Shown: in pieces, positions 1 to 6,925 of the stretch
How positions within the stretch are numbered: position 1 is the first letter of the stretch
Layout: every line of letters begins with the position of its first letter
Source: Methanomicrobiales archaeon
GTDB taxonomy: Archaea > Halobacteriota > Methanomicrobia > Methanomicrobiales > JACTUA01
NCBI GenBank assembly: GCA_028678715.1
Contig: JAJRCY010000023.1
Location: 1 to 9,724 of the forward strand
Length of the DNA: 9,724 nucleotides
Direction of reading: 5' to 3'
Notes under the pieces: generated by a model
What the model saw: only the letters and a program-made list of their open reading frames with translations
The model's database searches: none
What the model was told of the DNA's origin: nothing
Made by a program: the position numbers and the translations under genes

Positions 1-130
1 CGCGGCGGGGGCGGAGCCCCCGAGAGCGTACCAGTAGTAGTACGCGAATGCATGACACAGTCATGCTTCGACAGGGAAAAACCTCAGGAGGCGCGCCGGG
101 GGCGGCAGCCCCCGGGAGCATACCGGTCGT
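1..130. repeat. Two direct copies of a GC-rich hairpin repeat, 91 bp apart
   Basis: Copy 1 spans about 1-38 and copy 2 about 92-130. Each holds a near-perfect hairpin followed by a conserved tail (GAGCGTACCAGT in copy 1, GAGCATACCGGT in copy 2). Copy 1 has a 7-bp stem, CGGGGGC (6-12) with GCCCCCG (16-22) and loop GGA. Copy 2 has an 8-bp stem, CCGGGGGC (96-103) with GCCCCCGG (108-115) and loop GGCA. The copies lie in the same orientation, and copy 1 may be cut by the window edge. They could be a dispersed intergenic repeat, a structured RNA, or terminators of a gene to the left. The sequence alone does not decide. Confidence 0.7.
45..70. other. Long hairpin between the two repeat copies
   Basis: The arms CGAA plus GCATGAC (45-48 and 50-56) pair perfectly with GTCATGC plus TTCG (60-66 and 67-70). 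This leaves one bulged T at 49 and a three-base loop ACA. The 11-bp stem sits in the spacer between the two GC-rich hairpins, so positions 1-130 hold three stem-loops in a row. No U-run follows on either strand, so it does not look like a simple terminator. It could belong to a small structured RNA or to a dispersed repeat element. Confidence 0.6.
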
Positions 131-232
131 TGCAGGAGATGGGGGGGAAGTTCCTGCGAGCATTCATTGGTACACACAGGCGGGACGGCGTCTGCCCAAA
201 CCCATATCACAGGGCAGGATGAATCCCGGTAT

Positions 233-838
233 ATGCAGACCTCCCTCCGCGAGGACATCTTGGAAGCGATCCTCTGCCTTGCCGGTGAAGGGGGCGGCCC
301 GGTGCCCGTGGCCGAGATCGCAGCGCAGCTCCGGGCTGAACCCCGTACCCTGGATCCGGTCCTTGCGGAGATGGCGCGGGAAGGGGAGGTGACTCTCGAA
401 GGCGCCACCGCGTCACTGACCGGCCCGGGGATGGACAGGGCACGGGGGGTGGCCCACCGGCACCAGGTGCTCCAGTGTTTCCTCTCCGAGCGGCTGGGCA
501 TTGACGGGACCTCCGCCGACCGGGAAGCCTGCCGCCTGGAACACCAGGTTTCGGACGAGACCATCGACCGGCTCTCCGAGATGATGGGGGAGGAGGCTAC
601 GGCCGGAGGGAGCGGGGCACGACCCCTCCCTGACTTCGGCGAGGGCGACGTGGTGCGGGTGCAGCTGATCCGGGGATCCTCCGCCCTGGACCGGCTCCTG
701 GACCTGGGGATCCTCCCCGGAGAGGCGGTGGAGGTGCGGCGGACCCTGCCGAACGGTGCGGTGGTGCTGCTCGTGAAGGGATGCGACATCGCCATCTCAC
801 CGGAGATAGCCGGTTCGATCCTCGCGGTGAAGCGGTGA
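233..838 (+). CDS. DtxR/MntR-type metal-dependent regulator with C-terminal FeoA domain
   Basis: This 201-residue protein is a cytoplasmic metal-sensing transcription factor, probably controlling the feoB gene that follows. Residues 5-65 form a winged helix-turn-helix. Residues 70-118 match the DtxR dimerisation and metal-binding domain (RHQVL at 76-80, EACRLEH at 98-104). Residues 131-201 are a clear FeoA/SH3 domain (LLDLGILPGEAVEV). The likely metal ligands are mixed: D8, E11 and H77 fall at MntR-like positions, while C100, E103 and H104 follow the DtxR pattern. The glutamate and histidine of the DtxR ancillary site appear as Q81 and D96. I chose the ATG at 233 because the family starts a few residues before the first helix; an upstream TTG at 167 would add 22 unrelated residues. 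The stop overlaps the feoB start (TGATG), so the two are probably co-translated. No separate feoA gene is present. Whether it senses iron or manganese is open. Confidence 0.88.
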   Translation: MQTSLREDILEAILCLAGEGGGPVPVAEIAAQLRAEPRTLDPVLAEMAREGEVTLEGATASLTGPGMDRARGVAHRHQVLQCFLSERLGIDGTSADREACRLEHQVSDETIDRLSEMMGEEATAGGSGARPLPDFGEGDVVRVQLIRGSSALDRLLDLGILPGEAVEVRRTLPNGAVVLLVKGCDIAISPEIAGSILAVKR

Positions 839-2688
839 TGAGGTACGCGCTGATCGGGAACCCCAACGTTGGGAAATCGCTGATCTTCTCCCAGCTGACA
901 GGTCTTGGGGTGGAGATCTCCAATTACCCGGGTACCACCGTGGCCCTGAAGAGCGGTCCCGTCTGCGTGGAGCGGGAGATCCAGCAGCTGACAGACCTGC
1001 CCGGCGTGTACTCCCTGGACGGGACTGCCGATGAGGAGACCCTGGTGCGGGGAGAGCTCAGGGAAGGGCGGGTGGACGTGGCCATCGTGATCATGGATGC
1101 GTCCCACCTGGAGCGGAACCTGTACCTGCTGCTCCAGGTGGCCGAATACGGTGTTCCCATGGTGGCGGTGGCGAATATGATGGACGAGGCCGAGGCCGCC
1201 GGCCTTGCCCTGGACCTTCCCCGCCTCGGAGAGCTCCTGGGCGTGGAGGTGATCCCCACTGCCGCCACGCAGGGCCGGGGGATCGCGGAGATCATGCCCG
1301 TTGCCATGGAGAGGGCACGGCCTTCGTCCATCACGGTGCCCTACGATGCCGACATCGAGGCAGCGATCCGCTCGCTGCAGAAGACCCTGGGCGTCACCCG
1401 TATCCAGGCCATCCTGGCCCTGGAGGGCGCGGGTACCGACCCGGCGATGGGGGAGGCAGGGAAGGCCCTCGCCGGCGAGATCGAACCCTCCCACCGGATG
1501 TCGGTCCACCAGATCCTGGCCGCCAACCGCCACCACTTTTCCCGGGAGATCGCGGGGAAGGTGATCAGGGAGCGGGAGCCGAGAAGGGGCATCGACCCGG
1601 ACCGGCTCCTGATGCATGCCTGGCCGGGTGTCCCCATCCTGGTCGCGGTGCTGGTGGGGATGCTGGTCCTCGTCTTCTTCACCGGTTCCCTGCTGGAACG
1701 GGGATTGGTCTCGCTCTTTGACCGGTACCTGATCCTGCCGGTCCAGGCGGCGGGCCTCCCTCCCCTTGCGGCCACCCTTCTCCTCTCCATGCTGCTGGCT
1801 ATCCAGGCCGGCCTGGGAATCGCCTTCCCGTTCGTCTTCCTCTTCGCCCTCTGCATCTCGGCGCTGGAAGACTCCGGCTACATGGCCCGGGCCGCATTCC
1901 TGGCGGACCGGGCCATGCACCGGCTGGGGCTCCACGGCGGGGCGGTGATCCCCATGGTCCTCTCCTTCGGCTGCAACGTGCCGGCGGTGATGGCGATGCG
2001 ATCGCTGCGAACCCGCCGGGAACGGATCATCGCCTCCTTCCTGATCACCATGGTCCCCTGCTCGGCCCGGTCGGTCGTCATCTCCGGTATCGTCGCGGCC
2101 TTCGTCGGCATCCCTGCCGCCCTCTCCGTCTACGGCCTCGTCCTGCTCCTCACCATGGCCACCGGCCTCTTCCTCTCACGGGTCACCCCCGGCGACCGCT
2201 TCGGCATGATCCTGGAGGTCTCCCCTCTCCGCCGCCCGGGAGCGGCCATGGTGCTGCGGAAGTCCTGGCACCGGGTATCGGAGTTCCTCTTCCTTGCCAT
2301 GCCGGTCCTGGTCCTGGGGTCGGTGGGGCTGGGGCTCCTCTCCTGGTCAGGGATCCTCGGGTTCTTCCAGGAGTCCGCCGCCCCGGTGCTGGAGGGCTTC
2401 CTGGGCCTGCCCCCGTACGCGGCCACGGCTCTCGTCTTCGGCATCCTCCGGAAAGAGATGGCGTTCGAGACCCTGGTGGTGCTGGCCGGGACCGCGAACC
2501 TCCCCACGGTGATGTCCGGCGTGCAGCTCTACACCTTTGCCATCATCTCCACCCTCTTTGTCCCCTGCGTCTCCACCATCGCGGTGCTCTCCCGGCAGAT
2601 GGGATCCCGCGTGGCGCTCGCCGTCACCGCCTACACGGTGGCCCTGGGCCTGCTGGTGGGCATGGCCATTCATTTTATGCTGGCGTGA
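838..2688 (+). CDS. feoB: Ferrous iron transport protein B (FeoB)
   Basis: FeoB imports Fe(II) across the cytoplasmic membrane and is driven or gated by an N-terminal GTPase. The 616-residue protein shows G1 GNPNVGKS (7-14), G2 PGTT (31-34), G3 DLPG (53-56), G4 NMMD (113-116) and a G5-like region near 140-148. A helical regulatory domain reaches to about 250, and a multi-pass membrane part runs from about 264 to 615. Two gate regions are recognisable: EDSGYMAR (344-351) with SFGCNVPA (376-383) and VPCSARS (407-413), then [10 protein letters not shown] (574-583). The length is at the short end for the family, and I see no frameshift. The ATG at 838 was chosen because it starts four codons before GNPNVGKS and overlaps the stop of the regulator by one base. 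An ATG at 781 would add 19 residues inside the FeoA-coding region. The FeoA partner domain sits on the regulator just upstream. Confidence 0.96.
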   Translation: MRYALIGNPNVGKSLIFSQLTGLGVEISNYPGTTVALKSGPVCVEREIQQLTDLPGVYSLDGTADEETLVRGELREGRVDVAIVIMDASHLERNLYLLLQVAEYGVPMVAVANMMDEAEAAGLALDLPRLGELLGVEVIPTAATQGRGIAEIMPVAMERARPSSITVPYDADIEAAIRSLQKTLGVTRIQAILALEGAGTDPAMGEAGKALAGEIEPSHRMSVHQILAANRHHFSREIAGKVIREREPRRGIDPDRLLMHAWPGVPILVAVLVGMLVLVFFTGSLLERGLVSLFDRYLILPVQAAGLPPLAATLLLSMLLAIQAGLGIAFPFVFLFALCISALEDSGYMARAAFLADRAMHRLGLHGGAVIPMVLSFGCNVPAVMAMRSLRTRRERIIASFLITMVPCSARSVVISGIVAAFVGIPAALSVYGLVLLLTMATGLFLSRVTPGDRFGMILEVSPLRRPGAAMVLRKSWHRVSEFLFLAMPVLVLGSVGLGLLSWSGILGFFQESAAPVLEGFLGLPPYAATALVFGILRKEMAFETLVVLAGTANLPTVMSGVQLYTFAIISTLFVPCVSTIAVLSRQMGSRVALAVTAYTVALGLLVGMAIHFMLA

Positions 2689-2702
2689 GCCGAGAGGAGA
2701 GA

Positions 2703-2707
2703 GGAGG
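2703..2707 (+). promoter_or_regulatory. Ribosome binding site of dph5
   Basis: GGAGG stands 9 bases before the ATG at 2717, inside a purine-rich stretch that begins right after the feoB stop. It fixes the dph5 start. Confidence 0.75.
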
Positions 2708-2716
2708 GGGACCGGC

Positions 2717-3469
2717 ATGCTGACCTTTGTGGGCCTGGGGCTCTCTGACGAGCGGGACATCTCGGTGAAGGGACTGGAATGCATCCGCAGGGCCGATCAC
2801 CTCTACCTGGAGACCTACACCTCCCGGCTCACCGGTACGACCATCGGGAGGATGGAACGGTGCTACAGGAAGGCCGTGATCCCCGTGGGCCGGGAAGAGA
2901 TCGAGCAGCGGCCCGGGGAACTCCTGGACCGGGCGGAGCGGCAGGAAGTGGTGCTCCTCTGCGGCGGGGATCCCATGGTCTCCACGACCCACGCGGACCT
3001 GCGCCTCCGCGCCGCCGCCCGGGGCATCCCCACCCGGATCATCCACGGGGCGTCCATCGCGAGCGCCGTCTGCGGCCTCACCGGCCTGCAGAACTACCGG
3101 TTCGGGAAGTCCTGCTCCCTCCCCTTCCCTTCGAAAGGCTGGTTCCCCGTGACCCCTCTCGCGACGGTCCAGGCCAACCTCACGAGAAACCTCCATACTC
3201 TCGTGTACCTGGACATCACGCCGGACCGCTGCATGACCGTGGGGGAGGGTATCGCGCTCCTGGAGGAGATGGCGGGAGAGACCGGGACCACCCCGCCTGC
3301 ATATTACGTGGGCATCGCACGGGCCGGATCCCCCGAACCGAAGGTGGCCGCGGGGCCGGGAGACGTGCTGAAGGGTGTGGATTTCGGGCCGCCGCTCCAC
3401 ATCCTTGCGGTCCCGGCAGCCCTCCACGACATCGAGCGGGAGTACCTGGAGGTGTTTGCACGGCCATGA
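2717..3469 (+). CDS. dph5: Diphthine synthase (Dph5/DphB)
   Basis: Dph5 is the S-adenosylmethionine-dependent methyltransferase of diphthamide biosynthesis, modifying a histidine of archaeal elongation factor 2. The 250-residue length is normal for the archaeal enzyme. Visible family features are the opening [16 protein letters not shown] (1-16), LYLETYTS (29-36), the glycine-rich [12 protein letters not shown] (81-92), the segment [21 protein letters not shown] (split: [10 protein letters not shown] at 108-117, [10 protein letters not shown] at 119-128), and [14 protein letters not shown] (195-208). All point to the tetrapyrrole methylase fold. The ATG at 2717 is preceded by GGAGG at 2703-2707 with a 9-base spacer; an extension to 2537 would only read into feoB out of frame. 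It lies 28 bp after feoB, and its stop overlaps the next ATG (ATGA). A shared transcript with feoB is possible, but the functional link is not obvious. Confidence 0.95.
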   Translation: MLTFVGLGLSDERDISVKGLECIRRADHLYLETYTSRLTGTTIGRMERCYRKAVIPVGREEIEQRPGELLDRAERQEVVLLCGGDPMVSTTHADLRLRAAARGIPTRIIHGASIASAVCGLTGLQNYRFGKSCSLPFPSKGWFPVTPLATVQANLTRNLHTLVYLDITPDRCMTVGEGIALLEEMAGETGTTPPAYYVGIARAGSPEPKVAAGPGDVLKGVDFGPPLHILAVPAALHDIEREYLEVFARP

Positions 3470-4044
3470 CGATCAGCACCTATGGAGCGGCCCTCCACCA
3501 CGCGGTGAAGGGGCCTGGCCTGCGGCCGGCGCCCGGTACCCCCCTGGACCATGCCGCCCGGGACGTGCTGGAGATGGCCGGCGCCTATGCCCGCGACGGC
3601 ATGAACTTCCTGGAGAAGGGGGATCCCGTGAATGCCATCGCGGCGTTTGCCTACGGGGCTGCCTGGCTGGATGCAGGGTCACGCCTGGGCCTCTTCGACC
3701 GGACGGACTCCCTGCCACCGGTTCTGGACGGGGAGGAGGTACCCCCGCTCTACATATCCCTGCTCCATGACAAGACCACGAAGTACCGGGGCATGCTCTC
3801 CCGTGCGCTGGCGGCGGTGGCCGATGCCCCGGATCCTTCCAGCCCCCTCCGGGCAGCGACCGAGGCATTCCTGACCCGGGCCCGACAAGCTCTCGAGGAG
3901 GGGAATGCCCTTCTTGTCAGGGCGCAGCCGCTCCCCGCCCTCTCCTGGTACGCGTACGGCCACGGGTGGCTGGATGCCGGCGTGCGGACCGGGGTGCTCT
4001 CTATCCGGGGCGACCGGTCCCTCTTCGCGGTCGAGATCCCCTGA
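3466..4044 (+). CDS. Protein with two DUF357 domains
   Basis: This is a 192-residue soluble, mostly helical protein of unknown biochemical function. Two segments resemble the archaeal DUF357 helical domain and each other. Residues 31-77 contain [18 protein letters not shown], then [15 protein letters not shown]. Residues 133-178 contain [14 protein letters not shown], then [21 protein letters not shown] (split: [21 protein letters not shown]). The shared core is YG-x-x-WLDAG-x-R-x-G. DUF357 proteins as I know them are usually a single domain of around 90 residues, so this looks like an internal duplication. The start ATG lies in the ATGA overlap with the dph5 stop, which implies translational coupling. 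A role connected with Dph5, elongation factor 2 or translation is guilt by association only. Confidence 0.85.
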   Translation: MTISTYGAALHHAVKGPGLRPAPGTPLDHAARDVLEMAGAYARDGMNFLEKGDPVNAIAAFAYGAAWLDAGSRLGLFDRTDSLPPVLDGEEVPPLYISLLHDKTTKYRGMLSRALAAVADAPDPSSPLRAATEAFLTRARQALEEGNALLVRAQPLPALSWYAYGHGWLDAGVRTGVLSIRGDRSLFAVEIP

Positions 4045-4050
4045 AAGGGG

Positions 4051-4058
4051 TTTATACT
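4051..4058 (+). promoter_or_regulatory. TATA box for the flippase-like gene
   Basis: TTTATACT lies between the DUF357-protein stop and the ATG at 4082, preceded by a purine-rich GAAAGGGG. Initiation about 25 bases downstream would fall at roughly 4077-4082, on or next to the ATG. There is no Shine-Dalgarno match before that ATG, so a leaderless or near-leaderless mRNA is likely. Confidence 0.6.
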
Positions 4059-4081
4059 ATGCCCGGCAACCGGTAGTGCAT

Positions 4082-5170
4082 ATGCCTGAACCCGGGACCG
4101 GGACGTCCGGTAACGGAGCACGGGGCAGCGCCGTCAGCCGCTCGCAGTGGAAATGGCTCGGCATCTCGGTGTCGTTTTCCGTCATCGTCCTTGTCGCGGT
4201 GCTGTACTTCACGGTGAGCGAGGACACCTTCCTGTACCTGCGGAGGCTGAACCCGGTCTTTCTTTTGGCCGCCGTCGGTCTGCACCTCCTGGCCCTCGGG
4301 TTCTGGGCCATGCGGATCCGGAAGATGGCGGAGTCCCTCGGCTACCGGATCGGCTTCTTCTACACGCTGAACATGGTGATGGCCAACCTGCTCGTCGCAG
4401 CCATCACCCCCTCCCAGGCAGGGGGAGAACCGGTCCGGATCCACCAGCTCTACCGGCAGAACGTGCCCCTGGGGGATGCCACCGCCATCGTCATCGTGGA
4501 ACGGGTCATCGACGCAGTGGTGCTGGGCCTGCTCGGGGCCTTTGCCCTGGTCGTGCTGGGTTCCACCCTCCAGAACCTCCCCGCAGGCCTCACCGCATTC
4601 ATCTTCTTCTCCTGGCTCCTGATGAGCGGGGGGGTCCTCCTCTTCGTTTACACCGTCCGCAAGCCGGAGATGACAAAAAAGCTCATCCAGCGGATCTCCG
4701 TGTGGTTCGCCCGCACCTGGGACCGGGGGAGGGTGGAGAGGATGGTGGCCACCATCGACCGGGAGGTGGACAACTTCCACAACAGCGTCTTCCGCTTCGT
4801 GAGGCACGCAAAGATGGGCCTCGTCTGGGGCTCCTTCTATACCCTGCTCTTCTGGTTCACCGAGTTCCTCATCGTCTCTTTCATCCTGATGGGCCTGGGC
4901 ACCGAACCTTTCTTCCTCGCATCTCTCGTGGCCCAGATCGTCATCGCCATCGTGATGATGATCCCCCTGACGCCGGGTGCGAGCGGGATCGCCGAGCTGA
5001 CGGCCACCTCGTTCTACGGGCTCTTTGTCAACCCCGCCATTGTCGGGGTCATGGTGCTCATCTGGCGCCTGATCTTCTTCTACTTAAACATCATCCTCGG
5101 GATCCTGGCCACCATCCCCATCCTGCAGCGGGAATTTTCGCTCCGCGCTCTGGACGATCCCAAAGTATAA
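4082..5170 (+). CDS. Flippase-like membrane protein (UPF0104 / LPG synthase TM family)
   Basis: This is a 362-residue integral membrane protein. After a short hydrophilic N-terminus (1-24) there are about eight hydrophobic spans, near 25-45, 58-78, 93-110, 136-161, 170-191, 247-271, 277-298 and 318-345. Family motifs are TPSQAGGEPVR (109-119), ERVID (140-144) and PLTPGASGIAE (295-305), the last like the PG-x-G-x-x-E element of this superfamily. A charged cytoplasmic-looking segment (192-245) splits the membrane parts. Related archaeal and bacterial proteins have been linked to lipid-carrier or lipid head-group handling (AglD, MprF-type domains), but the substrate here cannot be read from sequence. 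The ATG at 4082 follows a TATA box by the distance expected for a leaderless transcript. The next gene starts 31 bp after its stop. Confidence 0.87.
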   Translation: MPEPGTGTSGNGARGSAVSRSQWKWLGISVSFSVIVLVAVLYFTVSEDTFLYLRRLNPVFLLAAVGLHLLALGFWAMRIRKMAESLGYRIGFFYTLNMVMANLLVAAITPSQAGGEPVRIHQLYRQNVPLGDATAIVIVERVIDAVVLGLLGAFALVVLGSTLQNLPAGLTAFIFFSWLLMSGGVLLFVYTVRKPEMTKKLIQRISVWFARTWDRGRVERMVATIDREVDNFHNSVFRFVRHAKMGLVWGSFYTLLFWFTEFLIVSFILMGLGTEPFFLASLVAQIVIAIVMMIPLTPGASGIAELTATSFYGLFVNPAIVGVMVLIWRLIFFYLNIILGILATIPILQREFSLRALDDPKV

Positions 5171-5201
5171 CGTGGGGCAGGGAGATGGGTAATTCAGCAT
5201 C

Positions 5202-5651
5202 ATGGATCTCCAGCCGTGCCGGGTGAAGGGTGTCTTTGTGTCGGTGAGCGAGGGGGGAGCGGCAGCCCCGGCGGTGATCCTGGAGGTGGCGGGAGGGGAC
5301 TGCATCCCCATCTTCATCGGCCTCTACGAGGCCATCTCCATCCGGAATGCGCTCCACAAGGAGGTCCTGCCCCGGCCCATCACCCATGACCTCTTCGTGG
5401 AGGCCCTGTCCCGGTTCGGGATCGAGGTGACGGCTCTCCACATCGATGCCCTGGAGGAGAACGTCTTCTATGCCAAGCTCATCGCGAGATCGGATGGCGC
5501 GGAGGAGCTGATTGACTGCAGGCCCAGCGACGGGATCGCCATCGCCCTGCGGTGCCATGCGCCCATTCTCGTGGATGGAAGCGTCGTCTCCACCGCGTCC
5601 CAGCCGAAGGAGAAGCTGCCCCGGCTGGAGGACCTGGACCGGGTCATCTGA
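5202..5651 (+). CDS. DUF151 / bifunctional nuclease family protein
   Basis: This is a 149-residue small soluble protein. The family signature is clear: IPIFIGLYEAISI (35-47), RPITHDLFVEAL (58-69) and ELIDCRPSDGIAIALR (102-117), in the usual order. Members in plants and some bacteria have been described as nucleases acting on RNA and DNA. In archaea the role is uncharacterised, so the product name is by family only. The ATG at 5202 begins the conserved first strand; a GGGAGA element at 5180-5185 is rather far from it (16 bases). A TATA-like AAGTATAA overlaps the flippase stop, so it may be transcribed with or separately from the upstream gene. Its 3' end overlaps the 3' end of hisE on the other strand by 8 bp. 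Confidence 0.87.
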   Translation: MDLQPCRVKGVFVSVSEGGAAAPAVILEVAGGDCIPIFIGLYEAISIRNALHKEVLPRPITHDLFVEALSRFGIEVTALHIDALEENVFYAKLIARSDGAEELIDCRPSDGIAIALRCHAPILVDGSVVSTASQPKEKLPRLEDLDRVI

Positions 5652-5952
5652 CGGGAGGTTTCCTCCGGGAGGCCAGCTCCTCCATGACGAGCTCCAGTTC
5701 CACTCCCGCTGCACGCAGCGCCACCAGCAGGTGGAACTGGAGGTCGGCTGCCTCCTCCACGATCTGCCCCTTCTCCCCGTTCTTCACGGCCAGGACGAAC
5801 TCCGTGGCCTCCTCCCCCACCTTCTCCAGGACCCTGTCGATCCCCTTCTCGCCGTGGACGAGCCCGCCCACATAGGACCCCGGGGCAGGGCGGGCCAGGC
5901 GATCCCCGATCACCTCCCAGATCTCTTCCAGCACAAAGGTTCCTTTCCTCAT
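5644..5952 (-). CDS. hisE: Phosphoribosyl-ATP pyrophosphatase (HisE)
   Basis: HisE hydrolyses phosphoribosyl-ATP to phosphoribosyl-AMP and pyrophosphate, the second step of histidine biosynthesis. The 102-residue protein is a single-domain all-alpha MazG-like enzyme with no HisI fusion. The metal-binding acidic residues are present: KVGEEATE (44-51; E47, E48, E51) and VEEAADLQFH (65-74; E66, E67, D70). GIDRVLEKVGEEA is the classic family signature. Its ATG overlaps the stop of the NusA-like gene (ATGA), and a GGTGA within that gene's end lies just ahead, so the two are probably co-translated. No other his gene is in the window, so the pathway genes must be scattered, as is common in archaea. 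Confidence 0.95.
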   Translation of the reverse strand: MRKGTFVLEEIWEVIGDRLARPAPGSYVGGLVHGEKGIDRVLEKVGEEATEFVLAVKNGEKGQIVEEAADLQFHLLVALRAAGVELELVMEELASRRKPPVR

Positions 5953-6386
5953 CCCTCACCTGCCGTTCCAATCTCCCGGAGCTCCATCCCGAGAAACCGC
6001 CGGAGGAGGAGCCGTGCCTTCTCGGCGTTGGCCCCGTTCTTGCCGATGGCGATCCCGAGGTCTGCCTTCTTCCGGACCCTGACGGTGACGCGCCCGTCCA
6101 TCGGGTCCCTCACCGCATCCACAGGCACCGGCTGGAAGATGTTTCGAATCAACTCCTCCGGCTCCCGGGCATATTCCACCATCTCGATCCGGGTCCCCAG
6201 CAGCTTCTGGAGCTTCCGGATATGATCGCCCCGGTGCCCGATGGCCAGGCCCATCTCCTCCTTCGGGATCACGTAGATGAGCCGGTCGAACTTCTCGTCA
6301 ATGATGCAGTCGATGGCCGTGGCCCGGGTCAGCATCCGGAGCTCTTCGATGTACCTCCGCTCCCGATAGGCAAGGGTCCGTTCCAT
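5949..6386 (-). CDS. NusA-like two-KH-domain RNA-binding protein
   Basis: This 145-residue protein has the archaeal NusA layout: two KH domains and no S1 domain. It presumably binds RNA in transcription elongation or termination. KH1 shows MGLAIGHRGDHI (45-56) and KH2 shows LGIAIGKNGANA (110-121), each with the GxxG loop. Between them are MVEYAREPEELIRN (69-82) and the linker to KH2, both typical of archaeal NusA. I chose the ATG at 6386 because GGTGAT lies 7 bases before it and the family begins about here. The frame stays open upstream to 6593, but those 69 codons resemble no NusA and cross the promoter. Archaeal nusA usually sits with the RNA polymerase and ribosomal protein genes, so this hisE-linked copy may be a relocated gene or a paralogue. 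Confidence 0.88.
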   Translation of the reverse strand: MERTLAYRERRYIEELRMLTRATAIDCIIDEKFDRLIYVIPKEEMGLAIGHRGDHIRKLQKLLGTRIEMVEYAREPEELIRNIFQPVPVDAVRDPMDGRVTVRVRKKADLGIAIGKNGANAEKARLLLRRFLGMELREIGTAGEG

Positions 6387-6393
6387 GGGCGGC

Positions 6394-6399
6394 ATCACC
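6394..6399 (-). promoter_or_regulatory. Ribosome binding site deciding the NusA-like start
   Basis: On the minus strand GGTGAT is followed by seven bases and then the ATG at 6386. The same element overlaps an ATG three codons earlier (6395), which is therefore the less likely start. Confidence 0.6.
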
Positions 6400-6435
6400 G
6401 GCGGCAATCTCCACCGTACACTCCACGCGGCAGCC

Positions 6436-6442
6436 ATTAAAA
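6436..6442 (-). promoter_or_regulatory. TATA box of the NusA-like/hisE unit
   Basis: TTTTAAT on the minus strand stands in otherwise GC-rich sequence. Initiation about 25 bases downstream would fall near 6412, giving a leader of roughly 25 bases that includes the GGTGAT ribosome binding site. Confidence 0.55.
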
Positions 6443-6571
6443 GGTATGCGTGGATGCGGCAGGGTGGGAATCTAAGGATTGCGAGGGAAGTTGGCCCACG
6501 GTCCCGGCCGGAGCCGGACAGGGGCGAGGAAAAGGTGCTCTCCAGGGAAGGGGTGGTCCCCGGAGAGGACG

Positions 6572-6591
6572 GTTCCCGGTGATACGGGAAC
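6572..6591. other. Perfect 7-bp hairpin
   Basis: GTTCCCG (6572-6578) pairs exactly with CGGGAAC (6585-6591) around the loop GTGATA. It lies 10 bases past the stop of the candidate small gene on the minus strand. No T-run follows on that strand, so it could be a transcript-end stabiliser or a protein-binding palindrome rather than a classic terminator. Confidence 0.5.
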
Positions 6592-6601
6592 AAGCGGCCC
6601 G

Positions 6602-6739
6602 TCAGGAGAGTTGGGAACGGTACGGCAGGTCTTTCCGGTCAGGGATCGCCGCGAACGGCGAGGGATCCTTTTCCTGGCAGAGCTCATCCATGTACCGGAC
6701 AGCCGGCGGTGTGGGGGTTCCCCAGATCTTCATACACAT
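6602..6739 (-). CDS. Candidate small protein, 45 residues, unknown function
   Basis: This frame runs from ATG at 6739 to TGA at 6602 and encodes 45 residues, beginning MCMKIWGTPTPP and ending DLPYRSQLS. Three things support it. A near-consensus ribosome binding site, GGAAGTGA (6746-6753), ends six bases before the ATG. A TATA-like element lies about 90 bases upstream in an AT-rich island. By my count 34 of 45 codons end in G or C, in keeping with the neighbouring genes. An in-frame TGA at 6746-6748 rules out a longer N-terminus. The protein is charged and soluble, with two cysteines (C2, C21) and no membrane span; I recognise no family. Codons 26-31 (SPFAAI) contain a perfect 6-bp inverted repeat with a TTCG loop, so the region could instead act as a structured RNA. 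It may also be a fragment of a longer lost gene. Confidence 0.45.
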   Translation of the reverse strand: MCMKIWGTPTPPAVRYMDELCQEKDPSPFAAIPDRKDLPYRSQLS

Positions 6740-6829
6740 TGGTGCTCACTTCCACATGCAGAGGGTAGGGTCGAATCCGCGGGGCCATCCCGGCCTCCCG
6801 GGCCGATGATCAGTTATATTTGCCTAAAG

Positions 6830-6839
6830 TATTTAAAAA
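6830..6839 (-). promoter_or_regulatory. Archaeal promoter (BRE/TATA) facing the candidate small gene
   Basis: On the minus strand TTTTTAAATA is preceded by GCAAA, which fits a BRE plus TATA box. Initiation would fall near 6805, leaving a leader of about 65 bases before the ATG at 6739. The element is nearly symmetric: on the plus strand TAAAG precedes TATTTAAAAA, so it could fire either way. A plus-strand transcript would run into a T6 tract (6878-6883) after about 20 bases. Confidence 0.45.
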
Positions 6840-6905
6840 TTTGCATTCCTGTTCTCATCATTTTCTTTCTCTCTCACTTTTTTAATTCGTCAATAAGGGA
6901 TTAAA

Positions 6906-6925
6906 TCAGAAAAATACCCAAAAAT
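6906..6925 (-). terminator. Oligo-T tracts ending the response regulator transcript
   Basis: Read on the minus strand, two T5 tracts (6920-6924 and 6910-6914) lie about 200 bases after the response regulator stop, just inside the AT-rich island. Runs of T on the non-template strand are the usual archaeal termination signal. The 9-bp hairpin at 6943-6976 lies just upstream of them. Confidence 0.45.

Noticed and set aside
167..232. A TTG-started 22-codon extension of the regulator.
   Set aside because: It has no family similarity, and the ATG at 233 puts the first helix and the D8 ligand at the usual distance.
61..1935. A 624-codon open frame on the minus strand opposite the regulator and feoB.
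   Set aside because: It is antisense to two strongly supported genes and rich in Arg, Gly, His and Gln, as expected for the shadow of GC-rich coding DNA. It shows no domain.
6387..6593. A 69-codon upstream extension of the NusA-like gene.
   Set aside because: It crosses a good TATA box, has no NusA-like sequence, and a ribosome binding site supports the start at 6386.
6768..6790. A TCGAATCC element resembling a tRNA T-loop.
   Set aside because: The flanking five-base arms do not pair, and no acceptor or anticodon arm can be found on either strand.
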